This document shows, piece after piece, positions 20,265-26,866 of a stretch of DNA of 30,494 nt; the stretch's first letter is position 1; the number at the start of each line of letters is the position of its first letter. The notes beneath the pieces were generated by a model that saw only the letters and a list, made by a program, of their open reading frames with translations, did not search any database and had not been told where the DNA came from. This DNA is from Patescibacteria group bacterium (GTDB lineage Bacteria > Patescibacteriota > Minisyncoccia > UBA6257 > GWB1-50-10): NCBI GenBank assembly GCA_023380415.1, contig JAMCRC010000014.1, positions 1 through 30,494 of the forward strand, in the 5' to 3' direction. Made by a program: the position numbers and the translations under genes.

Positions 20265-20296
20265 CTCCCGTGGGGCGTTCCCCTATGGCCCACGGC

Positions 20297-22027
20297 CTAT
20301 TCGGTCTCACGCAATACCTCTTCGAGGAGCACTTCGCCCTGAAGCGCCTTCAAGATGCCGTCGGTCCTCATCGAAACCACCCCTTGACGCTTGGCTTCGT
20401 CCTGGAGGTCCGAATCGCTCCATCCCTTATTGAGCAGGGCGCCGAGTTCGCGCGTCATTTTGAATATCTCGCAGACGGCGACCCGGCCGACAATCCCCTT
20501 GCCTTTGCAGATCTTGCAATCCGGCTTTGGCTCGCTCCGGTACACCTGGTACGGTTTTTTAAAGTCCGCCTTGGCCTTCAAGGCAGGCGGCAGCCCAGCC
20601 AGGGCCTCGTCAATGGCTTTGACCGCGCCATCCGGTGCCGGAAACGGCCGGCGGCAATCCGGGCACAACCGGCCCACCAATCGCTGGGCGAGCATCAAAT
20701 TCAATGAGGCGGAAAGGAGGAAGCCGGGTACTTTCAAGTCGACGAGACGCGGGATGACGCCGATCGCGTTATTAGTGTGCAACGTCGAGAGCATTAAGTG
20801 GCCGGTCAAGGCCGCTTGGACGGCCAAACCGGCGGTTTCTTCGTCCCGGACCTCGCCGACCATGATGATGTCGGGATCCTGGCGCAATATCTGCCGCAAC
20901 CCCGAGGCGAAGTCGTAGCCGATCTCCGGCTTTACTTGGGACTGATTGATGCCGTCCATAAAATACTCTACCGGATCTTCCAGGGTGACGATATTGACAT
21001 CATCCCTGTTCAGCTTCTGCATGATGGCGTAAAGGGTCGTGGTCTTGCCGGAACCGGTGGGGCCCGTGATAAGGATCATACCGTAGGGTTCGTCGGCCGC
21101 TTCCTCGAGCAGACCTTGGTTGTATTCGTTGAATCCGAGCTCTTCCAAACCCTTAAGGCCGGTCGAGGGGTCGAGGACGCGAATAGCCACTTTTTCTCCC
21201 GAAGGCGTCGGGAATGTGGCAACGCGGTAGTCGATGTCACGGCCCCCAACTTGGGTCCGGAAACGGCCGTCTTGCGGCATCCGTGTTTCGTCCAAACGGA
21301 GCTTGGCCAATACCTTGATGCGGGAAATGATGGGCTGGCTGAGGGCCGCGGGGACCGTAGCGGTCTCTTGAAGCTTGCCGTCGATTCGGAAGCGTACGCG
21401 CAAGCGGTCCTTTTCCGGTTCGATATGGACATCCGAGGCCTTGGACTCGACCGCTTCCCGGAGCGTCGAAGCGACGATCTTAATGATGGGCGCATCTTCG
21501 GCGGTGCGGGCGCCTTCTTCCAGAGTGACCATAAGATCGTCCGTCCGCCTAGCCGGGCCTATTTCTTTAACAGCTGCCTCTATCTCCGTGCGATAAGGGG
21601 CGTATTTACGCCAGACGGCCGCCATATCGCTCGGCGTCACTATATAAACGCCCAAACTCATCCGGTTTTGCTTGGCAATGAAGCGCAGGGCCTCTTGGGC
21701 CTGCAGATTGTCCGGATGGAGCATACCGACCACCAAAAGATCGCGGCGTTTCTCTATGGGTATGACCTGGTACGACCGCGAAGTGTCTTTCGGTATCAAA
21801 TTCAAAAGATCGGCGCCGATCGAATCGGCCTCGATCTTCTTGTAGGGAATGCCCAGAAGTTCGCTCTTCGTTTGCGCCACTTCCGCTTCCGGCACGAGCC
21901 GTTCCTCGTAGACGATGTCTTCCATGTCCCGCTGCCTCAAAGCCGACTCCTTTGCGAGCTTCGCGGATGCGGCGGCCGGGAGCAGCCCTTTCTTTTGAAG
22001 TGCTTGGATTAGTTCTTGATCGGTCAT
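20297..22027 (-). CDS. pilB: Type IV pilus assembly ATPase PilB
   Basis: A 576-residue GspE/PilB family ATPase powering pilus extension. The N-terminal GspE domain occupies about residues 1-150 (QKKGLLPAAASAKLAKES; LNLIPKDTSRSYQVIPIEK). The core has SKASDVHIEPEKDRLRVRFR, Walker A GPTGSGKTTTLY near 321-332, TLEDPVEYFMDGINQSQV, LRQILRQDPDIIMVGEVRDEET (Walker B) and the His box TGHLMLSTLHTNNAIG. A tetracysteine zinc site follows (CPDCRRPF near 457 and CKICKGKG near 506), as in canonical PilB. Length and domain order are standard. It is 7 nt downstream of the PilP-like gene in the pilM operon. Confidence 0.97.
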   Translation of the reverse strand: MTDQELIQALQKKGLLPAAASAKLAKESALRQRDMEDIVYEERLVPEAEVAQTKSELLGIPYKKIEADSIGADLLNLIPKDTSRSYQVIPIEKRRDLLVVGMLHPDNLQAQEALRFIAKQNRMSLGVYIVTPSDMAAVWRKYAPYRTEIEAAVKEIGPARRTDDLMVTLEEGARTAEDAPIIKIVASTLREAVESKASDVHIEPEKDRLRVRFRIDGKLQETATVPAALSQPIISRIKVLAKLRLDETRMPQDGRFRTQVGGRDIDYRVATFPTPSGEKVAIRVLDPSTGLKGLEELGFNEYNQGLLEEAADEPYGMILITGPTGSGKTTTLYAIMQKLNRDDVNIVTLEDPVEYFMDGINQSQVKPEIGYDFASGLRQILRQDPDIIMVGEVRDEETAGLAVQAALTGHLMLSTLHTNNAIGVIPRLVDLKVPGFLLSASLNLMLAQRLVGRLCPDCRRPFPAPDGAVKAIDEALAGLPPALKAKADFKKPYQVYRSEPKPDCKICKGKGIVGRVAVCEIFKMTRELGALLNKGWSDSDLQDEAKRQGVVSMRTDGILKALQGEVLLEEVLRETE

Positions 22028-22034
22028 GCGAAGA

Positions 22035-22328
22035 TTATTGGTACGGCGCGAACGGATTGCTCCGCCCGGGCGTGGGGATCGTGAGCGTTCCGCCGTAACT
22101 GCCGGTAAAATACTTGTTCAATGACTGGACGACCGGCGTCGGATCTAGATGCACCTGGGATATCTGGTTGATGCTCTGGAGCGAACCGGGAGCGACGATG
22201 TTTATCAGTTCCGGCTTCTTGAAGAAGACGAAGTAGGTCACCAGGAAAAGGACGACTATGAAGACCGCCACAAGGATCAAGTTGAACCAGTTGACCTGCT
22301 TTTTATCTTGTTCCATTTCAATGGCCAT
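22035..22328 (-). CDS. Small pilus-operon membrane protein, PilP-like position
   Basis: A 97-residue protein with an N-terminal cytoplasmic tail (MAIEMEQDKKQVNWF), one TM helix at about 16-36 and a short periplasmic region ending GRSNPFAPYQ. Its place directly between the PilO-like and PilB genes, and the 'R(S/D)PF.P' end, recall PilP, the lipoprotein linking PilNO to the secretin in diderms. It has no lipobox and is much shorter, and Patescibacteria mostly have no outer membrane or secretin, so it is at most a functional analogue. The gap of only 4 nt from the PilO-like gene shows co-translation. Confidence 0.75.
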   Translation of the reverse strand: MAIEMEQDKKQVNWFNLILVAVFIVVLFLVTYFVFFKKPELINIVAPGSLQSINQISQVHLDPTPVVQSLNKYFTGSYGGTLTIPTPGRSNPFAPYQ

Positions 22329-22332
22329 ATTT

Positions 22333-22917
22333 TTAATCGTTTTGATAGAACGCCGACACGTTCGCTTTTAGGTTGTATAAGTTCGTGGCTTGTCCCGGCT
22401 GGCCGGTTTGCGCGGCCGATGTGAATTCGAATGTCTGGATGTTGGTCACCCGGACGTTGGTTTCAAGCTCCTCCAAAAACTGCTTCAAGGCGGCGTAACC
22501 CCCCGCGGCCGAGACCGATATCGAAACGTCCCCGACCTTCTTCACGAGCGTGCTCGTCGCCGTCGGGCTGCCGGGCGGTATCGGTTGGACGTTCAAAGCG
22601 TCAAGCGTGACGCCCGCTCCTTGGGCGATCGCCTGCCACTGGTTCAATATCTGGGTGGTGTTCGGTCCGATGGGAAGCGCGAGTGATACCGTTTGCTGGA
22701 GCGACGAAGCGTTCTGGAACTGGCCGATGAGCTGGGAGACCTGCGAAACGGCCGTCTTCTGATTGTTCAAAAGGTTCGTTTTCGAGGCCACGAGGGACTG
22801 GAGCTCCCCGGCGGAGCTGATCTCCGGCTGGATCAAATTGCCGTAAATTATGAGGGTCCCGAGAAGGAAGACCGCCGAGAACAGTATGCTCAAAATCCTT
22901 TTGGATGATGCTTTCAT
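22333..22917 (-). CDS. pilO: Type IV pilus alignment protein, PilO-like
   Basis: A 194-residue bitopic protein: TM helix at about 8-26 (ILSILFSAVFLLGTLIIYG), then a periplasmic coiled-coil-like stretch (GELQSLVASKTNLLNNQKTA), then a small ferredoxin-like domain containing VGDVSISVSAAGGYAALKQF and LEELETNVRVTNIQTFEFT. That last segment matches the PilO pattern of a beta strand, a helix 'Y.al..Fl..le...R' and a strand. PilO pairs with PilN to form the inner-membrane frame that holds PilM and PilC. It lies between the PilN-like and PilP-like genes as expected. Confidence 0.82.
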   Translation of the reverse strand: MKASSKRILSILFSAVFLLGTLIIYGNLIQPEISSAGELQSLVASKTNLLNNQKTAVSQVSQLIGQFQNASSLQQTVSLALPIGPNTTQILNQWQAIAQGAGVTLDALNVQPIPPGSPTATSTLVKKVGDVSISVSAAGGYAALKQFLEELETNVRVTNIQTFEFTSAAQTGQPGQATNLYNLKANVSAFYQND

Positions 22918-22941
22918 TTTCTTTATTCTATATTCCGCATT

Positions 22942-23505
22942 CTAATACTGGGGGGTGACCAAATAGCTCGGATTGAATACGAGTTGAAGGGAGAAGTTCA
23001 CCGTCCCGCCGGGATTGAAGCTCGTGGCTAAGAGCGTCGCCGATTGGAGCTCGCTCGCCTGTTCGAACTCAGCCGTCTGTTCGGCGAGAACCTGGAGCGA
23101 AGCGGCCTGTCCGGTCAAGGAAAGAACGTCCCCGCTCGCCGAGAATTTGGCGTCCGTATAATAGACCTGCGGCAGGGTGTCCTTCTCGAGGAACGGAAAT
23201 ACGTTTCCGGTGAAGGCGTGGGAGCCGAGGACGGTCTTCAAATTGACCAGCTGGGAGTAGAAACCGACGAACTGCTGCTGGTCCTGCTGGCTTATCTGAT
23301 TCGAAAGCTGGGCTAATTGGGTGTCGAGACCGTCGGATTGCTTCTGTAAGTAGCTCTCGTATCCGAACTTAAGGCCGAAGTAGATCAGAACGGAGAGGAG
23401 GAAAAGCACGAGGGAAAAAACGAACAAGCGCCACGGAAAACCGACCGAGACCGGCTCGGCGACGAATTGTTCCCTGAAGACCGGCTGATTTTGTTGATCG
23501 GGCAT
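22942..23505 (-). CDS. Type IV pilus alignment protein, PilN-like
   Basis: A 187-residue bitopic protein. The N-terminal cytoplasmic tail (MPDQQNQPVFREQFVAEPVS) would contact PilM. A TM helix follows at about 26-47 (LFVFSLVLFLLSVLIYFGL), then a long helical, Gln-rich stretch (LDTQLAQLSNQISQQDQQQF) and a small alpha/beta domain with VLSLTGQAASLQVLAEQTAEF. This resembles the PilN plan, although the usual 'INLLP' N-terminal motif is not seen. Assignment rests mainly on architecture and on position directly after pilM. Confidence 0.75.
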   Translation of the reverse strand: MPDQQNQPVFREQFVAEPVSVGFPWRLFVFSLVLFLLSVLIYFGLKFGYESYLQKQSDGLDTQLAQLSNQISQQDQQQFVGFYSQLVNLKTVLGSHAFTGNVFPFLEKDTLPQVYYTDAKFSASGDVLSLTGQAASLQVLAEQTAEFEQASELQSATLLATSFNPGGTVNFSLQLVFNPSYLVTPQY

Positions 23506-23529
23506 AAGGGCAAGATTTAAATATGAACG

Positions 23530-24636
23530 TTATGAAAAATATTTTTCCGCGACCCCGAGTGCGACCGGCAATTCATTCGAAAGCTGGATCAGTACCGGTT
23601 CAAGAGCCACGGGGTAGCTTACGCCAAGGAACGGATTCGGTTTCGCCACGGGCAGATCGAGCTGGCTCCCGAAATACTTTCCGACCCCCAAAAGATTGGC
23701 GCCGGCGCCCGTGAGCATGACCCGGCCGACCTTCCGTCCGTAACGGCGCTCGACCGTGTCTTTGGTATGCTCCACTTCCTGTATTATAACATCCAAAAAA
23801 GGCAGTGTTAATGTTGATAACTCGGAATCCGCCCCCGAAGCGATCAGCCCCTTGCGGCGCTTGAGCTCGTCCGCCCGGGCGTTCGTGATCCCCAAGCTCC
23901 TTGCGATGGCCTGAGTGAGATGGATGCCGCCGTAATCCGTCTGGCTGGCGTAAAGCGGCAGGCCTTTTTGGACGACGAAGATGCTCGAGCTCGCCGCCCC
24001 GAGGTCGACAAGGAGCGTCGGCTCGGCCTCGCGGACCAAGAGCGACCGCGCCAGGGCCAGGCCGTCCAGCTCGAGAGCCGCCAATTTCAAGCCCGCCTCT
24101 CGGAAGATCGCTTTATACCGCTCAAGGATGTCCTTCGGAATGCCGATCAGGAATATTCTCTGGTAGGCCTCGCGACTTTCGGTCTCGAACTCGTCCACCT
24201 TCAGCCAATCGACCGCCACTTCTCCGACCGGCAGCGGAATGTACTGAGGCGCCTGGAATTCGACCGCCTTGGCGGTCTCTTGGGGCGTGAGGCGCGGCAT
24301 ATCGATCAGGGTCTCGAAGGCGGTGAAGGACGGTATGGAGCCGACGGCCAAACGGGACTTCGAGCCCATTTCCCCCAGAACTTCGCGAAGCAATGCCGCG
24401 GTCTCTTTGACAGACACTTTAAGCGAGCTGGTTTGGAGGGCCCGATTGGGCTGGTTAAGGTACTCCCCCGTTTCAAGGAGGCCGTAGTTCAAAAGCGAAA
24501 GAGCATCGCCTTTATGGGAGACCTCCGCCACTTTTATCGAGGAGGTCCCGATGTCGACGCCCAAAACGGAGCGGGCGTTCATGAAGTTGCCGATATCCTG
24601 GGCGAAATCCTTGAAGAACTGAAGAGGGTTCAACAT
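23530..24636 (-). CDS. pilM: Type IV pilus assembly actin-like protein PilM
   Basis: A 368-residue FtsA/PilM-type actin fold protein. Residues 24-37 read VLGVDIGTSSIKVA (phosphate 1). LIDMPRLTPQETAKAVEFQAPQYIP is the typical PilM segment near residues 113-137. TLLVDLGAASSSIFVVQKG is phosphate 2, and VMLTGAGANLLGVGKYF is the adenosine motif. PilM sits on the cytoplasmic side and binds the PilN tail. First gene of the pilM-N-O-P-B unit. TGA-TAAAAT lies 11 nt before the ATG and GAGGAG within that interval can serve as Shine-Dalgarno, so the leader is very short. Confidence 0.95.
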   Translation of the reverse strand: MLNPLQFFKDFAQDIGNFMNARSVLGVDIGTSSIKVAEVSHKGDALSLLNYGLLETGEYLNQPNRALQTSSLKVSVKETAALLREVLGEMGSKSRLAVGSIPSFTAFETLIDMPRLTPQETAKAVEFQAPQYIPLPVGEVAVDWLKVDEFETESREAYQRIFLIGIPKDILERYKAIFREAGLKLAALELDGLALARSLLVREAEPTLLVDLGAASSSIFVVQKGLPLYASQTDYGGIHLTQAIARSLGITNARADELKRRKGLIASGADSELSTLTLPFLDVIIQEVEHTKDTVERRYGRKVGRVMLTGAGANLLGVGKYFGSQLDLPVAKPNPFLGVSYPVALEPVLIQLSNELPVALGVAEKYFS

Positions 24637-24647
24637 CAGTACTCCTC

Positions 24648-24656
24648 ATTTTATCA
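24648..24656 (-). promoter_or_regulatory. Extended -10 of the pilM operon
   Basis: TGA-TAAAAT on the minus strand. No -35 consensus is visible; the -35 region is occupied by the palindrome at 24666-24680. Confidence 0.6.
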
Positions 24657-24665
24657 CATCTTGGA

Positions 24666-24700
24666 GGAAGTCATACTTCCCCGAGGAAGTCCGACTTTCC
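24666..24700. promoter_or_regulatory. Two tandem palindromic sites between pilM and comF promoters
   Basis: Site 1 is GGAAGT-CAT-ACTTCC (perfect palindrome, 24666-24680). Site 2 is GGAAGTCCGACTTTCC (imperfect, 24685-24700). Both are preceded by GA. Centres are 19-20 nt apart, about two helical turns. Site 1 covers the pilM -35 region and site 2 lies just upstream of the comF -35 region. Confidence 0.6.
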
Positions 24701-24723
24701 AAATATTTCCGTCGTGATCGCTG

Positions 24724-24732
24724 TGGTAGAAT
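24724..24732 (+). promoter_or_regulatory. Extended -10 of comF, leaderless arrangement
   Basis: TGG-TAGAAT, 2 nt before the ATG at 24735 and 8 nt before the in-frame ATG at 24741. Confidence 0.55.
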
Positions 24733-24740
24733 GAATGGCA

Positions 24741-25469
24741 ATGGGAGGGTTCGCAGCGAAGGCCTGCCTTGTCGCATCCGAGGTCGTTCTGCCGCCGATC
24801 TGCCTTGTTTGCCGCAAACGCCTCGCGGTTCCCAATGACCGCCGGCTCTGGATATGCGGCCCTTGCCGGGAGGAGTTCAAGATATCTTCACCGTACGTCT
24901 TCTGCTCGGAGTGCGGCGGCCGCTTTTCCGGCGGCGGCGCCGATTGCCATCCCCGGAACTGCTTCCCCGTCTTCGCGCCCCTCGATTACGACGACCGATC
25001 GGTCCGCGATCTCGTTCGAACGTTCAAATACGGCCACGGCCGGATCGCCTCACGCTTCTTGGCCTCCGTTATCAGCCGGGCGTTCCAGGAATACGGATCG
25101 ATGGTCGGAAATTCCGTCCTGGTACCGATCCCCCTTCATCCCGGCCGCGAAAGGGAGCGCGGATTCAATCAATCGCTCGTTCTCGCCGAAGCGCTCGTAA
25201 GGACACCCGGGCCATTCTGCCGCCTGAAGGTCGCTCCCGACGTTCTTTTTAAGAACAAAAGTACGCCTCCCCAGGCCAAGGCCGAATCGAAGGAAGAGCG
25301 CGCCGAAAATATCGCCGGCAGCTTCGGCGTGGGGAAGCGGCCCGCCGACGGGCCGATCGTCATAGTGGACGACGTTTTTACGACCGGAGCGACCATGCGC
25401 GAAGCGGCGCGCACTCTTAAAAAAAGCGGCGGGCGGGTCATTCTGGGCCTCGCCGCCGCTCGCGCTTAA
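24741..25469 (+). CDS. comF: ComF family protein (phosphoribosyltransferase-like, competence)
   Basis: 242 residues from the ATG at 24741; another in-frame ATG lies at 24735, only 2 nt after the -10 and thus unlikely to be transcribed. An N-terminal zinc ribbon has several CxxC pairs (CLVCRKR, CGPCREEF, CSECGGR), then the ComF-type linker FKYGHGRIASRFLASVI and VPIPLHPGRERERGFNQS. The phosphoribosyltransferase PRPP loop is VIVDDVFTTGATMREAA. ComF proteins are needed for natural transformation in several bacteria and are thought to act with the ComFA helicase or PriA at incoming DNA. Divergent from pilM with shared palindromic sites, which suggests co-regulation of uptake pili and ComF. Confidence 0.93.
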   Translation: MGGFAAKACLVASEVVLPPICLVCRKRLAVPNDRRLWICGPCREEFKISSPYVFCSECGGRFSGGGADCHPRNCFPVFAPLDYDDRSVRDLVRTFKYGHGRIASRFLASVISRAFQEYGSMVGNSVLVPIPLHPGRERERGFNQSLVLAEALVRTPGPFCRLKVAPDVLFKNKSTPPQAKAESKEERAENIAGSFGVGKRPADGPIVIVDDVFTTGATMREAARTLKKSGGRVILGLAAARA

Positions 25470-25488
25470 AATTTCTTGGGATGTCGGC

Positions 25489-26829
25489 TCACTGTTCCCG
25501 ACCGGCCTGGCTGGACCGGCCGACATCGCGGCAATCGGCGTTCACCGTGCACTGGCTCTCGCTGAACTGGCCGTTCACGCCGTAGCCCGTGACGTTTGTG
25601 TTGCAGTAGGCATAGGCCGTGCAGATCGGGGCGCCGCCGGAAACGGGCTGGGCGCCGGAAGGCATGGTCACGCCCGCGGCCATATTGGCCCAAGTGCTCG
25701 CTCCCCCTTGGGGATAGGTCAGGCGCACGCGGTACATATAAACGGTGCCAGGCGAGAGCGACGAGTCCAGATAGGACGGCGTCGTGATCCCGGTCTTGTC
25801 GAAACCGGCATTGAAGAGAGCGTTGTAATCTATCGTCGGGCTGGTCTGTCCTTCGGCGGTCGGGGTGGTGAAGAGCCAGCCGACCATATTGCCCAAGGCC
25901 TGCCGAATAGAGTCGAAACCGACTGTCCCGCTATAGAACGTGCTTCCGACCGCGGAGCCGCTCGTGGGCGGATTGGGCTTGACGATGCTGCTCCCGGGGT
26001 TCTGGTAGTAGCTCTGGACCGGCACCTGCGATACGTTCGTCAAACGATAGTAGTAGGTCGTATTGGACTGGAGATTATTGGAGTCGGTATAGGTCGAGGC
26101 GCCGTTCGCGACCGTCGAGGTCGCCAAACTGCCGCTGAATCCGGAGTTCGTGCTCCGTTCGATCAGGGTATAGAACGGCGCATTGTTCGGAGCGTTGTTC
26201 TTCCAGGTAAGGGATATCGATCCGCTCTGGGCCGCGGCCCTTACGTTCGAAGGGGTGCCCGGCGTCACCTGAAAACGCTGCAGCTCGAACGTGGATGTGG
26301 CGGTCGAAGTCGAGTTATCCTTCCAGTTCAAATAGATCGCGGTCGGGCCGTTGGTGAAGATATTCAGGCGCGTGGGGGCGTCGTTCGAGACGCTCGCGGC
26401 CGGATAGCAGTTGCCGACATTATTGCTCAAGACCGTGCCGTTGCTATCCTCGATCTGGAGCCAGACCGGCCAGTTGTTATTGGGAGGAGTGAAGGAGGTA
26501 TTACCGGAACCGGTCACGCTGACCGTCGGTCTGACGGGCAAATACGACGGGAACCCGGTTTCGGCATAATAGAGCGAGCCGGCCGCCGGCGATGACGTGA
26601 GGGCGGTCCAGCCGACATAGACCGAATTGCCGGTGAGGGGGGCGCAAACCACCGAATAATTATTCGAGGGCGCGATTGGGGGCGGACCAGACAATGTCTT
26701 CACCGTCACGATGTTCGAATCGAGATAAGCGGCTTGCTGAGCGAAGGCCGGCACGGCCGAGACGAGAAGGGCCAGGGCCGCTCCCGCGGCCGCCGCTCCC
26801 CGTAATGTCCTTCCGGTCACTTTCATCAT
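25489..26829 (-). CDS. Secreted protein with fibronectin type III-like domains
   Basis: A 446-residue protein starting MMKVTGRTLRGAAAAGAALA. A Sec signal peptide is clear: basic start, hydrophobic AALALLVSAVPAFA, and cleavage after AFA-Q near residue 30. The mature part is Ser/Thr/Asn-rich. At least two segments are FN3-like (PSNVRAAAQSGSISLTWKNN to TYYYRLTNVS, and a C-terminal one with SLSPGTVYMYRVRLTYPQG). An earlier segment (PTRLNIFTNGPTAIYLNWKD) may be another. The C-terminal tail has four or five closely spaced Cys (ICTAYAYC, SQCTVNADC). No sorting signal is visible. Probably a surface or pilus-associated adhesin, which is inference. Convergent with comF, 19 nt apart, with no clear terminator. 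Confidence 0.8.
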   Translation of the reverse strand: MMKVTGRTLRGAAAAGAALALLVSAVPAFAQQAAYLDSNIVTVKTLSGPPPIAPSNNYSVVCAPLTGNSVYVGWTALTSSPAAGSLYYAETGFPSYLPVRPTVSVTGSGNTSFTPPNNNWPVWLQIEDSNGTVLSNNVGNCYPAASVSNDAPTRLNIFTNGPTAIYLNWKDNSTSTATSTFELQRFQVTPGTPSNVRAAAQSGSISLTWKNNAPNNAPFYTLIERSTNSGFSGSLATSTVANGASTYTDSNNLQSNTTYYYRLTNVSQVPVQSYYQNPGSSIVKPNPPTSGSAVGSTFYSGTVGFDSIRQALGNMVGWLFTTPTAEGQTSPTIDYNALFNAGFDKTGITTPSYLDSSLSPGTVYMYRVRLTYPQGGASTWANMAAGVTMPSGAQPVSGGAPICTAYAYCNTNVTGYGVNGQFSESQCTVNADCRDVGRSSQAGREQ

Positions 26830-26840
26830 TGACACTTTAT

Positions 26841-26849
26841 ATTATAGCA
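26841..26849 (-). promoter_or_regulatory. Extended -10 of the FN3-protein gene
   Basis: TGC-TATAAT on the minus strand, 11 nt before ATG 26829 and 5 nt before an in-frame GTG at 26835. Confidence 0.55.
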
Positions 26850-26866
26850 AAAAACCCGGCGGGATT

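Noticed and set aside
20254..20270. T-arm-like hairpin resembling a tRNA fragment
   Set aside because: GGGAGTTGAACTCCC looks like a T arm, but no acceptor, D or anticodon arm surrounds it.
13739..24636. Type II secretion system instead of type IV pilus
   Set aside because: A PilT retraction ATPase, PilM-type protein and two major-type pilins are present and no GspD/GspC-like gene is seen, so a pilus is the better reading.
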